Position numbers and translations under genes: made by a program. A DNA stretch of 64,000 nucleotides. Source: Chlorokybus atmophyticus (lineage: Eukaryota; Streptophyta; Chlorokybophyceae; Chlorokybales; Chlorokybaceae). Below the pieces are notes generated by a model. The model saw nothing but the letters and a program-made list of their open reading frames with translations, searched no databases and had not been told where the DNA came from. Positions within the stretch are counted from its first letter, which is position 1. Each line of letters starts with the position of its first letter. The stretch covers positions 213,058 through 277,057 of the forward strand of contig RHPI01000193.1 in the NCBI GenBank assembly GCA_009103225.1, given 5' to 3'. Below are positions 1 to 12,229 of the stretch, in pieces.

Positions 1-3000
1 GAAACTTTATTGAAGATGTGATCGCACTTGATGTGCGGGAGAAACACGCAAGAATAAATATTCATGGCAACGAGTTGGCACTGCTGATTGCATCCAGTTC
101 AAGGAGTGCAATGCAAATACAATAGAGTTCACGATGCTGCAGGAAGCATAATTGCACGATACGAAATACGATTACAAATACGACATGACATGAATACGAA
201 TATTTCATAGTATATTCACCCATCTGAGAGCAAATATGATTTATATACGATTTGTTACATAACAATGCATTGCATTTTGTGCTATTAATAATCGTGACAA
301 GTTGCAATATATGCAACCATTTTAAGCTAAAAAACGTTGTTACAGCCGCCGCGTGCAGCGCAACTTTCATAATGTGTGTACACGCAAACTATATGAGTAC
401 AATTTATGATTTACATTATGTAAGCATTAGAACTTTCCGTGGGATAGTATCCAAATAGTATTTTTATTGCTCAATATATACGATGAAATACTAGTAGTTG
501 TCAAAGCAAGTTAAATAGTATGATGCAACCTAGCCTGAAAGCCTACGAGGTGTTATTGGCGCAGTGGCAAGAACGACGGGATGTACGGTCAGCCGCTAGC
601 GATCGCTTCCTGATCAATGTTATTGATGAGGCTATTGTAGTCAAAGATTTTAAGAAACACCAGCAGCGCTGATGCGCTCAAAGGTTCTTTGTAACGATCA
701 CCAAACACAAAGTTGGGAAAGCACATGTCATTTTAGCCGCATCTGAGCGCGGCTTCCAGACGTGGCTTGAACGGGGTGCGTGCTGTCATGTTGCATCTCA
801 AACCCTAAAGTGACCTATGCCATGGGTTGCCTAAAGTATAACTTACAAAAATGTGTTGTGTATAGCCGTCACGGTAACGGTTATATACTACAAGACGTAT
901 GTGATCGGTAATTTTCCACCACCCGCAGCTCGTGGCTTCCTCGATGATTTGCTCGCTGTGAGTCAGTTAACTGCTATTTCGGGTGATTCGCGTGAATTGA
1001 TCCGGTAGATTGGGTTTTACATGGCCAGGTGTGTGGCGAAAATCCCAAAATATTGCTCGCTGTTGCTGAGTCATCCTGCATCACAGAGTCTTGGGATGAA
1101 GAGTCGACTATGCAGTCGCCGCTGCCTGGTGTTAGCATGGTATGTGTAGACAGGAAAGGTGTTTTCGCACATGCAAGCATTTGTTTGCGTGCACTTGCAC
1201 ACCTTCAGCGCGCACTTATTGATCTCTATTATAATGCATATGCGTCCTCAGCATCAACTTCGTAAGTATGAAAGATGTGGACGACCTGATGATGAAAAAG
1301 TCCTTTTCTGCAAGCGATGCTGGCTATATACACGTGAGCAGTTTATGCTCATAGTTCAGGTTGTCGTTGGCAACGCATTTCACGCGATACAACATTGGCG
1401 TGCATACGAGCTCCTAGACCACAATCTGGACACCTTGAGAGCCATGGTGTCTGCAAACCTATTTGGTTTGCGTCCAGTTTGCACATGGGCGCGTGATGTT
1501 AATGAGCGTTCATTTGGGTCCAAAGCTTTCTAATGTAGTGATTGCCTCCACGCCTGTCCACTTGCACGCCATGAAGAGCATCTTGACGGGGTAGTCCTGC
1601 TGTGTGTGCAGCCTATCACAGACACTCTTCACTACACGTTTGCATCCACCTCATTCCTCTTCAGCCATAATCTCAGCCGTATTACTCGAGTCAGCGGTGT
1701 CGCTGCTGGTTACATGAGCCCGTGCACACAACAACGTATTGTCAAAGTTGCATGTGTAAGTCAAATCATGTAGCGTGGTTGCGCGCGTGTGCATGTGTGC
1801 TGACTTACCATCCCTTCACCCTTCTGTCCTTAGCACCTATCATGTGGTAGCCTCCACGCCACCACAGGTGGGCCACCTGTCTCACCTTTTTCTCCCCCCT
1901 CGGCGCCTTCATCACCGCATTACATGTTAACACTACGCTAGCAACTGTACGCGTTTAAGTACTTGTACTCTTTTTAGTGCCGAAAATTGGACTTTTTTGG
2001 CCGCGAAATATGTTCTAAACCATAACAATTTCGCTAAAATACCGCTTATTTCAACTTGTAGTACTTTTTGAGTAAAACGGAAAATTGATTTCGTGATGAA
2101 CACTTGTGCTAGAAGTTGTGATTTTCACAAGTAGCATGTTGGTTGCACATTTCGCCGTCAACCTCAACCCTAAAAGTTATGAGTCTCACGCGCAGTCTTG
2201 GCAAAGATATCGGCGGAACTTACAACTTTGGCGGCCGTCTGGCGATCGCGGCCCGCCGCAGCGAGGCACAGTCAATAGTTGATCGCGGTCAATTGACTAA
2301 GTAGTTGACCGCGGTTATAATGTTATATATACATAGTTTTACTGATTAGCTGAGTTCAACGGCAGTCCTCCCAATTTATTGTTTGAATTATTGTGATCTC
2401 AATCAGATTATTAACGCGCCAAAAATGCATGCTAAATGTACTCATTTAAATACAGTTTTCGGCCAAACTAGTGTTGAAGAAGTGCTTGACTTGTCCTCAA
2501 CAGGCATCCTCAAGTTGATGTTGGTGAAATGCGCGCGCGAGGGCAGCCGCACCAACAAATGACATGACTAAGCCCTGGTGTGTGAGAGAGCATGCATGTA
2601 TGGGTGTGCGTGTGTGTGCTCATGTATGTCTGTTCGTGCGAGTGCGCGCATGTGTGCATGTTTGCATGTGCGCATGCGCATGCACGGGTGTGCGAGCGTG
2701 TGCTAGTGTATTTGTGTGCGCGTGGCTGCATGTACGCATGTGCGCGCTGTAGCGTGCAAGTAGCACGCATGTATCCGATAAATGCAGAGTCTGCATGTGA
2801 AACAAACTCGGTTTTGCCCGTGCGTGACAGACTGCGCAGAGCTGCTGGCAACAGCTGATGAGCCGGGAGCCAGGCTGTGTTTGTGTGCGTACATGCGGGT
2901 GGGCGCGAGTGCGGGTCTGCTGTGTGCACTGTTCCACGCTCACCAGAGCAATACAAGTTAAACCACAGTGGAGTGTGAGAATCACCCTGATATGTTGGGG

Positions 3001-4600
3001 TTGTCTTAGAGACATCAACTTAAGAGTTAGAACAATGGCAGACTTCAGCAGTTGTCAAGTTGGTCCACTTCAGGATTGTAGACCCATCCACAAACAGAGT
3101 CAACATGTTCATTATGATGAGAACAGTAGAAAAGCAGTGGTGGCCACGTGGCATGGTGTGCGTGGCATGTGAAGGTGTACATTACATATCGAATGCAAGG
3201 TGTGACAGACCACTTGCTGTCTACACCATCTCTGCTGTGGCAACAAGAATGTAGCCATACATATTGCCATGATTGCAAAGGATAAGTGCAAAGATCTCGA
3301 ACCAGCTGCGCTATGCGGGGGAAATGAAGCGCGTGCTTGGAGTGCTAAAGAAGCAGCTGGTAGACAAGCCTTACATTGCTGGAAAGGAGTACAGTCTACC
3401 CCCGCTGCTATCACATTCGCCGATGGAATAACCCCATTATTATATTGAATTTTAATAATACCAACGGCCGCCGGGCATAAGTTGGTGGTTGTTGGAATAG
3501 TCTTATTCGTTTAAGACTTTTATCACATGGGTCAAAACCCGCCTTGCTATTCTAATGAAGGGGGTAGATTACGGTGAATACGGCATATATGGTGTTTTTA
3601 ATTACAATTATGCATGAAACGAGTTACGATGACTTTATCCAGTTACGACTTATTACAATATGCGTAATGAAATCATAACATATTATGACACATTACCTCA
3701 CAATAGTCACATTTATGCTTACATGCGACATAAAAGAATGATATTCTAATAAACATATATGGGAGTTCTCCGTCATTAAAATGTCTTTGGTAAAAACCAA
3801 TTATAGTCTTCTAGCAAAGCCAGACTGTATACCATTGCAGACATCACCACCTACCCGTGGGTTAGCTCACTGTTCACACGCTTCCCCCCGGCGATCCGCA
3901 AACAGCTGGGGGCAAAAGATTCGCCCAATATACAGGCTTGGGTTGAACGTGTTGGTGAGCGCGATGCTGTCAAGGGGGGCATTGCTGCAGCCACCCCTCC
4001 TCGCTTGAATTGCAGAGTGAACCAGCAAGGTATGCCGATGACTCTGTGCTTGTTTGGGGCTGTGCATGTGAACGGTAGCTAGACTGAGTAGGTAGAGCAC
4101 ATAGCCTGGCGGTGGTGGTGCAAATATGATGATAATGGTAAATGCTTTGTGCGTGTGCATGTGACTATAACATGTGCAGCAAAGGAGTGCGCATATATGT
4201 CAGCATGTGTAATGCAGCACCCCATATATAGCGCATAGCCATCACGTGCTGGGTGGGGTAGCAGTGTGCAGCATCGACGCAAGCATTGCATCTCATGTGC
4301 TGCTGTCGGTTGAAAGTGCCATGCGATTGTTGCTTTGTACAACAATTGTACGCTACTGCTTTGGTGAAGTGACCCACGCAGTGTGTTATCAAGTTGAACA
4401 TGTGCAGGTTACAGCTATCAAGAATTGTACACACTCCGCACGCTTGAAGAGCTGCTTCTGCCCCCATGTGACCTCGACACGTACACAGCACTCTTTAACC
4501 GCTCACGCTCGTGAGTCAAAGCAAGCGGACACCACAAAATCTTGCGCTTGACTTGACCACACAAGTACACACGAATGCGCAAAGACACTGTGTCACCACC
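1..4600. other. Gene-poor, mostly AT-rich region without a recognised gene
   Basis: All open frames here are short and overlap one another on both strands; none shows a domain I recognise. Weakly coding-like pieces lie around 540-1530 (+), but they are interrupted by stops and match nothing I know, so they may be an old mobile-element remnant. A TATA-like AT stretch near 2320-2340 has no gene attached. From about 2580 to 2760 there is a long tract of alternating purines and pyrimidines (GTGTGCGC/CATGCA type), which creates spurious Cys/Val/Arg-rich frames. I see no RNA gene. Confidence 0.6.
2580..2765. repeat. Degenerate alternating purine-pyrimidine tract
   Basis: Almost every step alternates purine and pyrimidine (mixtures of TG, CG, CATG and GCGC), but there is no fixed repeat unit, so this is not an ordinary microsatellite. 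The same type of tract recurs in introns and spacers throughout the window. Such sequence is known to favour left-handed Z-DNA; whether it does so here is not shown. Confidence 0.7.
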
Positions 4601-4609
4601 CATATTCAC

Positions 4610-4960
4610 CGCAACACATATGGTCCGGCATTGCTGTGGTCAAGACCACGCATGGTCCGTACACCCATTGACAGTTGGACCGGCAATATGCCTGGTCCGG
4701 CTGCAGACCGTGTATGGTCCAGTCTTTCGCGGCCAGTAGGACCGGTAATATGTCTGGTCCAGCCACGCACCACATCTGGTGCGTGATTGCGCACCAGGAT
4801 TTGGGACCCCGAACGGACCATGCACAATCCGTCCCGCGCGGAGCAGGCAGTCTTGGCTCGCGGGATACGGACCATGCATGGTTCTGGGGGTCCGTGAAAG
4901 GACCATACCTAGTCCTCGAACGTCAATCCGTGTGTAGAGATCACGGTTGAGCAACACCCA
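4610..4960. repeat. Cluster of inverted GGTCCG/CGGACC-type short repeats
   Basis: Short motifs related to TGGTCCGG and its complement GGACCGGC recur about every 20-40 bases in both orientations, often next to an ATATGCCTGGTCC-like core. Dense, mixed-orientation short repeats are typical of subterminal regions of CACTA/EnSpm-class DNA transposons. The block lies about 300 bases from the transposase-like remnant, so it may belong to that element or to a neighbouring one. Confidence 0.55.
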
Positions 4961-5099
4961 GAGTTTGCGTTGCAACTGGTCTCCACCGATGAGCGTAAAC
5001 GCATCTGCCAAACGCACAATGCACTGTGCACCAGTGTCTCTATCAATCAGGTCACTGCCCATGGCATCACGCTTCTTGGTGTAAGGCCGCACTTGCATA

Positions 5100-6975
5100 T
5101 GAATAGTTGACTTCCGCCAATCTAACAGCAATGGGTTGCATAGCTCGTAGACACTGTCTAGTGCCTATGAGTCTTCAATTGCAACAATGGAATGCATAAG
5201 TCGTAGGCAGTGGACAATGCCTATGAGACTTTAGGTCACAGCAATGCATAGCTTGTAGACTAAACCACCCACCTATAGATTACCCCGTTATGCAGATATT
5301 CGCGGAACTTGCGATGCCTCTGGGCAAGTTGCCAGTGATGTTCTCGGCGCGTATGATTTCCAAGGCCAAGGGTCCCTCAGTAGTGACAGGCCTTCCTGGT
5401 GTGCCAATAAGGATGCCCTTCTCTCTAATCAGTCGTGTATGCTCCAAGTCTAGGAACTTCTCAGCAAGGGTCCAGAGCTCCATGGCGTGCTTCTGAGTGC
5501 GCACCTCGTAGTGACAGTCACTACATGCTCCACTCAAAGGCTGGTAAACCTGCTGAGAGTATGCCATTATATCATCAGCTCGGTAACACAAAAGCTTTCC
5601 AGTCCGCTGATCTTCTCGCATGACGTTGAGCGTCCTCAGAAACCATCTCCTTAGTGTACGCCGCATGTAGCTGATCTCAAACTGCTTCCCGGTTGGTGAA
5701 GGTGTTGACATAGTTGGACACAATGCGCTCTTGCACAAAACACCAGTACACATCATGACTCCCGTGCCAGATGATGTCCTCTAGAATGTGACCGGCACCG
5801 GCCACATGCTCGTTGGGCCTTTTGTTGGTGCCAAACAGGTCCTCCGAATAGACCCTTTAATATTCCAAAAGAGCGTCAGCAAGTTCCAACAGCTCCGTAG
5901 TCCATCCATGGCGGCGAGAGTTGTGGAAGAAGATGCGGATGAGCAAGTGAAGCGCAAAGCTGACGTCTCTGGTTGCTTTGTCTAGCAGATCGGACACAGC
6001 GTATGGCACAGCATATTGCACGAACATCTGTAAGTCTTGAGCCTTGAACCAAGCCAGGTGCTTGCTAATGCCTCTTGGGAAATGTTTGCTCTTCAAGTCC
6101 ATGGGGCGTGATATGCGCATGTGGGACAGCCTGCGCTCCACCTTGGCAATGTCTTGGACATGCTTTGAACTGTCTTCACCAAGCGTACTGTGCACCAAAC
6201 CCTTGCAAAGCCCCTCCAGCAACAGGTGCATAGTGTCATAGACCAAGTCGCGGCAAGGGTTGAATTCATACAGATGCCACAACCGCCAGAGTGGAGATTT
6301 CCCGGTTATGCCGCACTCCATTGATTTTTCTTTTCGGTTTTGGCCATCGAGTGAGTCTACCATGCATGCGTTGTCATACGCATCTTTTGCTGCTCTCTCT
6401 GTTGGGGGATGGCGGCAGTAGTAGCAATTGTCACCATGAATATGGTCAGTACGTGTCCTCGTAGTAGCTTCACCCTGCTCAGCACGCCGGGGCACTTGGT
6501 GCTGAGTGGCTTTGAGGAGACAACGGCGGCAGAGGACGAGGCCTCCATTCTTAAACTGGCCTATCTAACATTGCGCTGGCTGGTCACCCGTCCATGCCCA
6601 CAGCACTACCCGCAGCGTTATCTCTTGACCTGCAATGAAGGCAACATCAGTATCTCACAACACCAGTCTGATAGGACTGTCATAGGCCGCACTGGGCAGC
6701 GCAGCCTACGACAGTTTCATAGACCGCAAGAAGGCAGATATGATATGACCAAGTCGTAGCCACAGAACAGTGCCTATAAGATTAAGGTCATAGTCATGGA
6801 CTGCATAAGACGCTGAATAGAGCCTATGACACACTACCATGGAGTGCATACTTCATAGACACTGGACAGTGCCTATGAGGCTTTGGGTTACAGCAATGGA
6901 TTGCATAAGTCGTAGACATTGAACAGTGTTTACGAAGATGGAATGCAAAACTCATAGACCGCACTGCTTACCATG
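5100..6975 (-). mobile_element. Decayed CACTA-like DNA transposon with subterminal repeats
   Basis: A minus-strand transposase-like remnant is flanked on both sides by related short repeats. The left block (about 5140-5280) and right block (about 6680-6965) share the motif CATAAGTCGTAGACA followed by a segment like CAGTGCCTATGAG and a piece like CACAGCAATGGA. The right block carries several copies. Subterminal repeats around a tnp2-like protein are the hallmark of CACTA elements. I could not define matching terminal inverted repeats or a target-site duplication, so the ends are approximate. Confidence 0.55.
5280..6495 (-). pseudogene. tnp2/DUF4218-like transposase remnant
   Basis: Two minus-strand open frames (6495-5857 and 5756-5280) read as consecutive parts of one protein interrupted by stop codons. 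The first contains a segment like DLVYDTMHLLLEG, which resembles the conserved Asp-x-x-His-leucine stretch of plant tnp2 transposases, followed by an LPRS-like segment (FPRGISKHLAWFKAQDL) and a Trp-rich region typical of the DUF4218-associated part. The second holds a basic stretch (RRTLRRWFLRTLNV) and a Cys pair. The assignment rests on motif resemblance only. The reading frame is broken, so no active protein is expected. Confidence 0.5.
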
Positions 6976-8158
6976 CCGCGGCATCCATTGGAATTGCAGT
7001 TGCAGATAACTTGACGATTCTGCTGCTGCTGCTGCTGGCTCTCCACATGATGAGATGGCTCGTCGGCGAATGCTCCACCTCCCGCTTCAACAGTCGGAGA
7101 CAGAGGGAATATGAAGTGGATGGCTGGCCAGCGGATGCAGGGGGATGAGCAGCAGGCTAAGCTTCTGAAGCTGGCCTGCAGGGCGTAATAGGAGCACAAG
7201 CACAAGGACTTACTTCCGGAAGCCCGATCAGCAACACACGGTGCAATACCTTGAAGGGGAGGCCACAGCACAACACCAAGGAAGGAGAGGATGCCACCAA
7301 CGTCTCTACTCATCTCCCACACACATGCCCACTCAAGCACAACCCACACACTTGTGCAAGGCTGCCACAAGCATCACACCCCACATGGGATGAGAGGGAG
7401 AGCCCCTTGAACAACTAAACTAGGCACCCCACACACAAGAGTTAAATATGCACATGCTGAGCTCCTTTAACACTTGTTGAGGCCGTTTATATACCCCCTC
7501 TTTGCTGCTCTCCGACCTACAACATCCAAGTCCAAGGCCAAGGCTACTTGCCTTGTCATGGCTGCTGACCACAACACATGTCTAGGGCTGCCACATCAGC
7601 CCTTGGACCTCTTGTTTAATGTTCAAGACGGATCACACATCAGCCTCGCACATTGTGAACGTCTTTGGCTGGTCATATCAGCCTAGGACATCACACACAT
7701 GCATATATATGCATACATCTAGTACGTACCTCATATCCTCACATATGCACTCATATGCGGACATATGCACATGCAAACATATGCACACACATGCGGACAC
7801 ATGGCTCACATGGCCATGTCTCAATGGTACCGACCAGCTCTGTGCTTGCTGATATGCAATACCTTGTGTAGCTTATCTCACACAAGGCCTTATAGGCTCA
7901 AGAGCAGACCACGTGAGAGCCACCCCACAAGCACTACACACGCTTATGACATGGAAAACGCACCCGGTCGCATGTAAATTACATAAGTAAGGAACAGTGA
8001 ATGACTTTAGCCAGCCTTCAAGGCCTACATAAGTTATTGGCGTGACATTCCTCCCACTTGCATTGCAACGACCTCGTTGCAAAAAGGATGAACACATGTC
8101 CCGCACAGCTTCTGGCAAAGTTGGCCAAACCCGCCGATAGCTGCACTCCACGCGTTAA
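6976..8158. other. No recognised gene
   Basis: The stretch holds a short CTG run (7020-7040), overlapping low-complexity frames on both strands, and ACATATGCAC-type repeats near 7690-7810. A minus-strand frame at 6930-7370 is open for 146 codons, but its Gln run and Cys-rich composition match nothing I recognise. I see no RNA gene and no clear regulatory signal. Confidence 0.5.
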
Positions 8159-8678
8159 GGAAGATGCCAGAAAACGGAGGGCCAGTCAAGAAGGGCTCGA
8201 CCAGATCTCTGGAAGGGCCTGGCGCCAAGTAGTATAACTTGACCATATGAGCAGCAAATGAGGAGCTCTTTAGTGCGTCGGAAAGGTCTAGAAGTGTACT
8301 ACACGATTCTGCAAGAATATCCTAGCTTCTAGCGCTAGAATCGTCTAGACCATAGCACGTGCAGACCGGTAGGTATAAAAGTGACATTCTACAATTTGCA
8401 ATACAACCTGTAGCTCCCTAGTTGCTGGTGTGCAAGCTTGGTGGTGGTTAGCAAAGGTTGCTAGCGTGTACCCACTAATGTGTGCTTGCTTGTGTGACGA
8501 TCCAAGGCGCTACACAAGTCGGTGTGTAGCTTGGAGCGCATGCGCGTGCGTACGCAAGTGGCGGGGCGCGCATGTGTGCTTGGAAGAGGGGGCAAGGTTC
8601 CGGTGTGAATACCGTGTCTTGGTGAGAGGGTTGTTGATTGGACCAACTCACAGGTGACAAGGCAGGAGCACTGTCACA
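8159..8678 (+). repeat. 5' LTR, truncated at its left end
   Basis: It is nearly identical to the downstream repeat from the segment GATGCCAGAAAACGG to the terminal CA. It contains a TATA-like box (TATAAAAGTG, near 8376) that would drive transcription. It lacks the TGTAATAG start seen in the 3' copy, so about 145 bases of the left end were lost or replaced. The 3' copy is 12 bases longer in the shared part because of an expanded GTGCGC tract. Confidence 0.85.
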
Positions 8679-8681
8679 ACA

Positions 8682-8700
8682 GATATCGGAGCGTGGTTTA
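8682..8700 (+). other. Primer-binding site
   Basis: Immediately after the 5' LTR the sequence ATATCGGAGCGTGGTTT resembles the classic plant-retrotransposon site TGGTATCAGAGCATGG, which pairs with the 3' end of initiator methionine tRNA. The core ATCGGAGC is shared with the miniature element near 25.6 kb. Confidence 0.7.
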
Positions 8701-8766
8701 CGAAGGTGAGAGAGGAAGTGTGTGGGCGTTTACACTTTTCATTCGGAGTGTAGTGTGTTAGTGGAG

Positions 8767-11236
8767 ATGGAGGATGCTCGCATGGAAGAGCTTCAAGCTG
8801 CCATCTTAGCTTTGAGGGAAGAGCTTCATCACACTCAAGCGGCGGCACAAGCACAACGCGAGGCGTATGAGCATGCGACGGCGCGTGTGCAAGTTCCCAT
8901 AGCATCAAGCTCGCGCGTGCATGTAAAGGTGCCAAAGCCCAAGCCATTCAAAGGTCAACGTGATGGAGATGCATTGGATGAATGGATTTTCCCAGTATCA
9001 TCTTGGCTGAAGCTCATGGAGGTGCCCACGCATCTGCACGTGGAGGTCGCAGCGACATTGCTTGAAGGTGCAGCACTTGTATGGTGGAGACATCGATGTA
9101 CGCGTGTTGCAAGTGGGTTGGCGCTGCCATTGACCACCATGGAAGAGTTGGCACTGGAGGTCAGGCATCAATTTGTGCCCGTTGAGAGCGTGAAGGCCGC
9201 ACGCGATAAACTTGCAACCTTTGTGCAAATGGGGTCGGTGATGGCGTACACGGCTGCGTTTCAGCAATTGGTGATGTCCATACCCAATATGACCGAGGAG
9301 GAGCAGCTGGACAGGTATACACGTGGTTAAAAACCTTTGGGGCGTAAAAAAATGGAGCTACGGGACCAGAAGACACTTACGGAGGCTATACGCATTGCGG
9401 AGCGTCTCGACGCGTTGTACTCCCAGTCCACAAGAAACATTGACTTGAGGCAAATGCATGGTGATCAGCTCCGGGGAGACTTTTAACATGTATGGAGACG
9501 AGGAGAACCAAGTTTAGCGCTTGCCAATGGAGGTGGAGCTGACTCTGGGCCTGCACCAATGGAGGTGGGTGCCATACACACGCGTGGAAGTGAGGCGAAG
9601 CACGGCGGACGTGGTGAAAGAGGTAAAGGTGTGCACAAGTGTTATGCGTGTTGGTCGACTGAGCATTTGGCGTACGGATGCCCCAAACGAAGGACGCAAA
9701 GGCCAACACCGGATGGCAACCCTCGCCGTGATCGTCGCGTCAACACCATGAGCAAAATAGCGTGGAGCAGGAAAACGACTTCCCCCAGTAGGTGAAGAGG
9801 CTACTGCTGGATAGGAAGGAGCCTCATGCACGGACGGATGCTGTGACATTTCCATTAAGGAAGCAAGAGGAGATGGCTATGAACGCGCCAACGGTGGTGA
9901 GTTACGCAAAAGAGGAGACAACAAAGTATTTCGGGCTTCGAGCACACATTTGCGATGACCAAGGACGATGGAGAGAGTGTAAGCTCATGATTGATAGCGG
10001 TGCCAACAGCAACTTAATGAGTATTGATTTTGCGCGGCGTTACGGTTGGCTTTCGTCATTACGAGGAGGTGAAGTGAAGCTCGCTGATGGAGAGCCACCT
10101 TCCAGAGGTAATTGCGCTGCGTTTATGACCAAAGAGTTGTGCGTTCGCATTGCGAAGATGAAGGAGAACATGCGATTTTACTGCATCACCCTACGGAACG
10201 GGTTTGACGGAATTTTGGGACTACCGTGGCTATGGCAACATAATCCATCCATCAATTGCAGGAAGCGCGTGCTCACCATCGAACGAAACGGTGGAGAGTC
10301 CATTCAAGGTGGTACGACAATTGATTAAATCTCTTAAGTGCAATTGAGGAAGTTATTGTCTCCACGCAAGGCAAAGGCTGCATGGTTGTGCGTAGTGCGC
10401 GAAAACACTGCAAAGTCAACACCGGAGCTGAGTGACGATGTTAAGACGGCTACGATGGACCCCGAGGTGTGTAAACTTGTTAAAGAGTTCCAAGATATCA
10501 TGGTGGACGAACTTCCATCTGGTCTACCACCTCCACAGAGCGTAGACCACCGTGTGGAGCTGATTGAGGGCGTGCACAAGCCACCGACACGATATCAACC
10601 TATATACAAGTTGTCACCTTTGGAGCTGGAAGAGGCCGAGATGCAGGTGGCGGACTTGAAAAGAGGCTACATCAGGCCTAGTAAGTTCCCTTATGGTGCA
10701 CCTATTTTGTTCGTAAGAAAGAAGAACGGGAGCTTGCGCATGTGCGTCAACAACCGCGCTCTTAACAACATCACGAAGAGGAATTGCTTTCCACTCCCAC
10801 GTATTGACGAGTTGCTGGAGCAATTGCAAGGTGCGCAGTATTTCACAATACTTGATCTTGCTGGAGGTTATCACCAAATCCGCATCGCGCCCGAGGATGT
10901 GGAGCTTTTGACACACGTTATGAGCACTACGAGTAGTTGGTTATGTCCTTCGGACTTACGAACGCGCCGGCAACATTTCAAATGCTAATGAACATCGTTT
11001 TTGCTGACTTGATTGGCAAGGGAGTCTTCGTGTACCTCGACGACATTTTGGTGTATGCGAAGACAAAGGAGGAGCACGTGGCACTTCTACGGCGCGTGTT
11101 GCAGCGTTTGCGCGAACACAAGTTGTACGCCCAGCTACAAAAGTGCAAATTCTTGCTTCGAGAGGTGGAGTACCTAGGCCACATCGTGTTACATGAAGCA
11201 TCCCGGGAGCCAGAGGCATACTTGGCTAATGTTTAA
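8767..11236 (+). pseudogene. Broken gag-pol of the Ty3/gypsy element
   Basis: Gag opens at 8767 with an acidic coiled-coil-like start, then a retrotransposon Gag segment (ALVWWRHRC near 9085) and a stop at 9328. The zinc knuckle CX2CX4HX4C (CYACWSTEHLAYGC) follows in a different frame near 9640-9680. The protease part (9792-10328) has the active-site triplet DSG in MIDSGANSN and a later ILGLPW segment. Reverse transcriptase starts near 10338; it has the FPLPRID and LDLAGGYHQI segments, a frame change near 10930, then FGLTNAPATFQ and the catalytic YLDD. RNase H and integrase are absent. Several frame breaks mean this is a relic. Confidence 0.9.
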
Positions 11237-11300
11237 GACGTTGCGCGTGACTATCTTGCTCGACGACCACCTCGCGAGCTTCGAGGACGATGCTCACCTT

Positions 11301-11312
11301 AGGGGGGAGGAG
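11301..11312 (+). other. Polypurine tract of the Ty3/gypsy element
   Basis: A pure purine run (AGGGGGGAGGAG) lies directly before the TG that begins the 3' LTR, the expected position for plus-strand priming. Confidence 0.75.
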
Positions 11313-11984
11313 TGTAATAGTCAAGGCCAAATTTCGTGATTTTCATGGCCATTTTAGGCCTTATTTGTGAGATACCATGTTTTTCATGACTTGTGGCGGA
11401 TATCGGCGAGTTGCGAGTCTGCCGCAGATGTCGACCGGCCCAGGGCCAGTCTAGAAGACGCCAGAAAACGGAGGGCCAGTCGAGAAGGGCTCGACTACAT
11501 TTCTGGAAGGGCCTGGCGCCAAGTAGTATAACTTGACCATATGAGCAGCAAATGAGGAGGTCTTTGGTGCGTCGGAAAGATCTAGAAGTGTACTACAAGA
11601 TTCTGCAAGAATATCTTTGCTTCTAGCGCTAGAATCGTGTAGACAGTAGCATGTGCAGACTGGTAGGTATAAAAGTGACATTTTACAATTAGCAATACAA
11701 CCTTTAGATCCCTAGTTTTTGGTGTGCAAGCTTGGTGGTGGTTAGCAGGAGTTGCTAGCGTGTGCCCACTGGTGTGTGCTTGCTTGTATGATGATCCAAG
11801 GCGCTACACAAGTCGGTGTGTAGCTTGGAGCGCATGCGCGTGCGCGTGCGCGTGCGTATGCGAGTGGCGGGGCGCGCGTGTGTGCTTGGCAGAGGGGGCA
11901 AGGTTCCGGTGTGAACACCGTGTCTTGGTGAGAGGGTTGTTGATTGGACCAACTCACAGGTGACAAGGCACGAGCACCGTAACA
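11313..11984 (+). repeat. 3' LTR, complete
   Basis: It starts TGTAATAG right after the polypurine tract and ends GTAACA, giving the usual TG...CA ends and a length of 672 bases. From about 11459 on it matches the 5' LTR; the first ~145 bases have no partner upstream. It contains the same TATA-like box (near 11670). Confidence 0.8.
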
Positions 11985-12040
11985 GGCATGGTGGGGTTTG
12001 ACACCAAGGACACCCCACCGGCACAGTGCTCGCCCTGTGC

Positions 12041-12154
12041 AAATATGGGCTTCATCTCGAACCTCGACCACTAACCCTAACCCACTTCGCCCCTGGTAAA
12101 TATGGGCTTCATCTCGGACCTCGACCACTAACCCTAACCCACTTCACCCCTGGC
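12041..12154 (+). repeat. Two-copy tandem repeat, 57-base unit
   Basis: The unit begins AAATATGGGCTTCATCTCG and contains ACTAACCCTAACCCACTTC, so each copy carries two telomere-like CCCTAA units. The copies differ at only a few positions. They lie just 3' of the retrotransposon. Confidence 0.8.
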
Positions 12155-12229
12155 AGCGCCGCCAACGATCCACCAAACGCCACATACCCTCGGCATCACC
12201 GCCCTGTAAAGGCATAGCTTGGTGGAGTC

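Larger units (their letters stand above)
8159..11984 (+). mobile_element. Defective Ty3/gypsy LTR retrotransposon
   Basis: Two long direct repeats of more than 500 bases bracket a primer-binding site, Gag with a zinc knuckle, an aspartic protease and part of a reverse transcriptase. The order Gag-protease-reverse transcriptase and the YLDD catalytic motif fit Ty3/gypsy. The frame is broken several times. Coding sequence stops shortly after the reverse-transcriptase thumb region (EYLGHIV), so RNase H and integrase are missing. The 5' LTR also lacks its first ~145 bases. The element cannot be autonomous. Confidence 0.9.

Noticed and set aside
2510-3020. Cys/His-rich open frames on both strands
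   Set aside because: They are read through an alternating purine-pyrimidine tract, which gives long open frames in all phases without coding meaning.
12062-12145. Internal telomere (CCCTAA repeats)
   Set aside because: Only two CCCTAA-like units occur per copy of a 57-base tandem repeat, so it is not a telomeric array.
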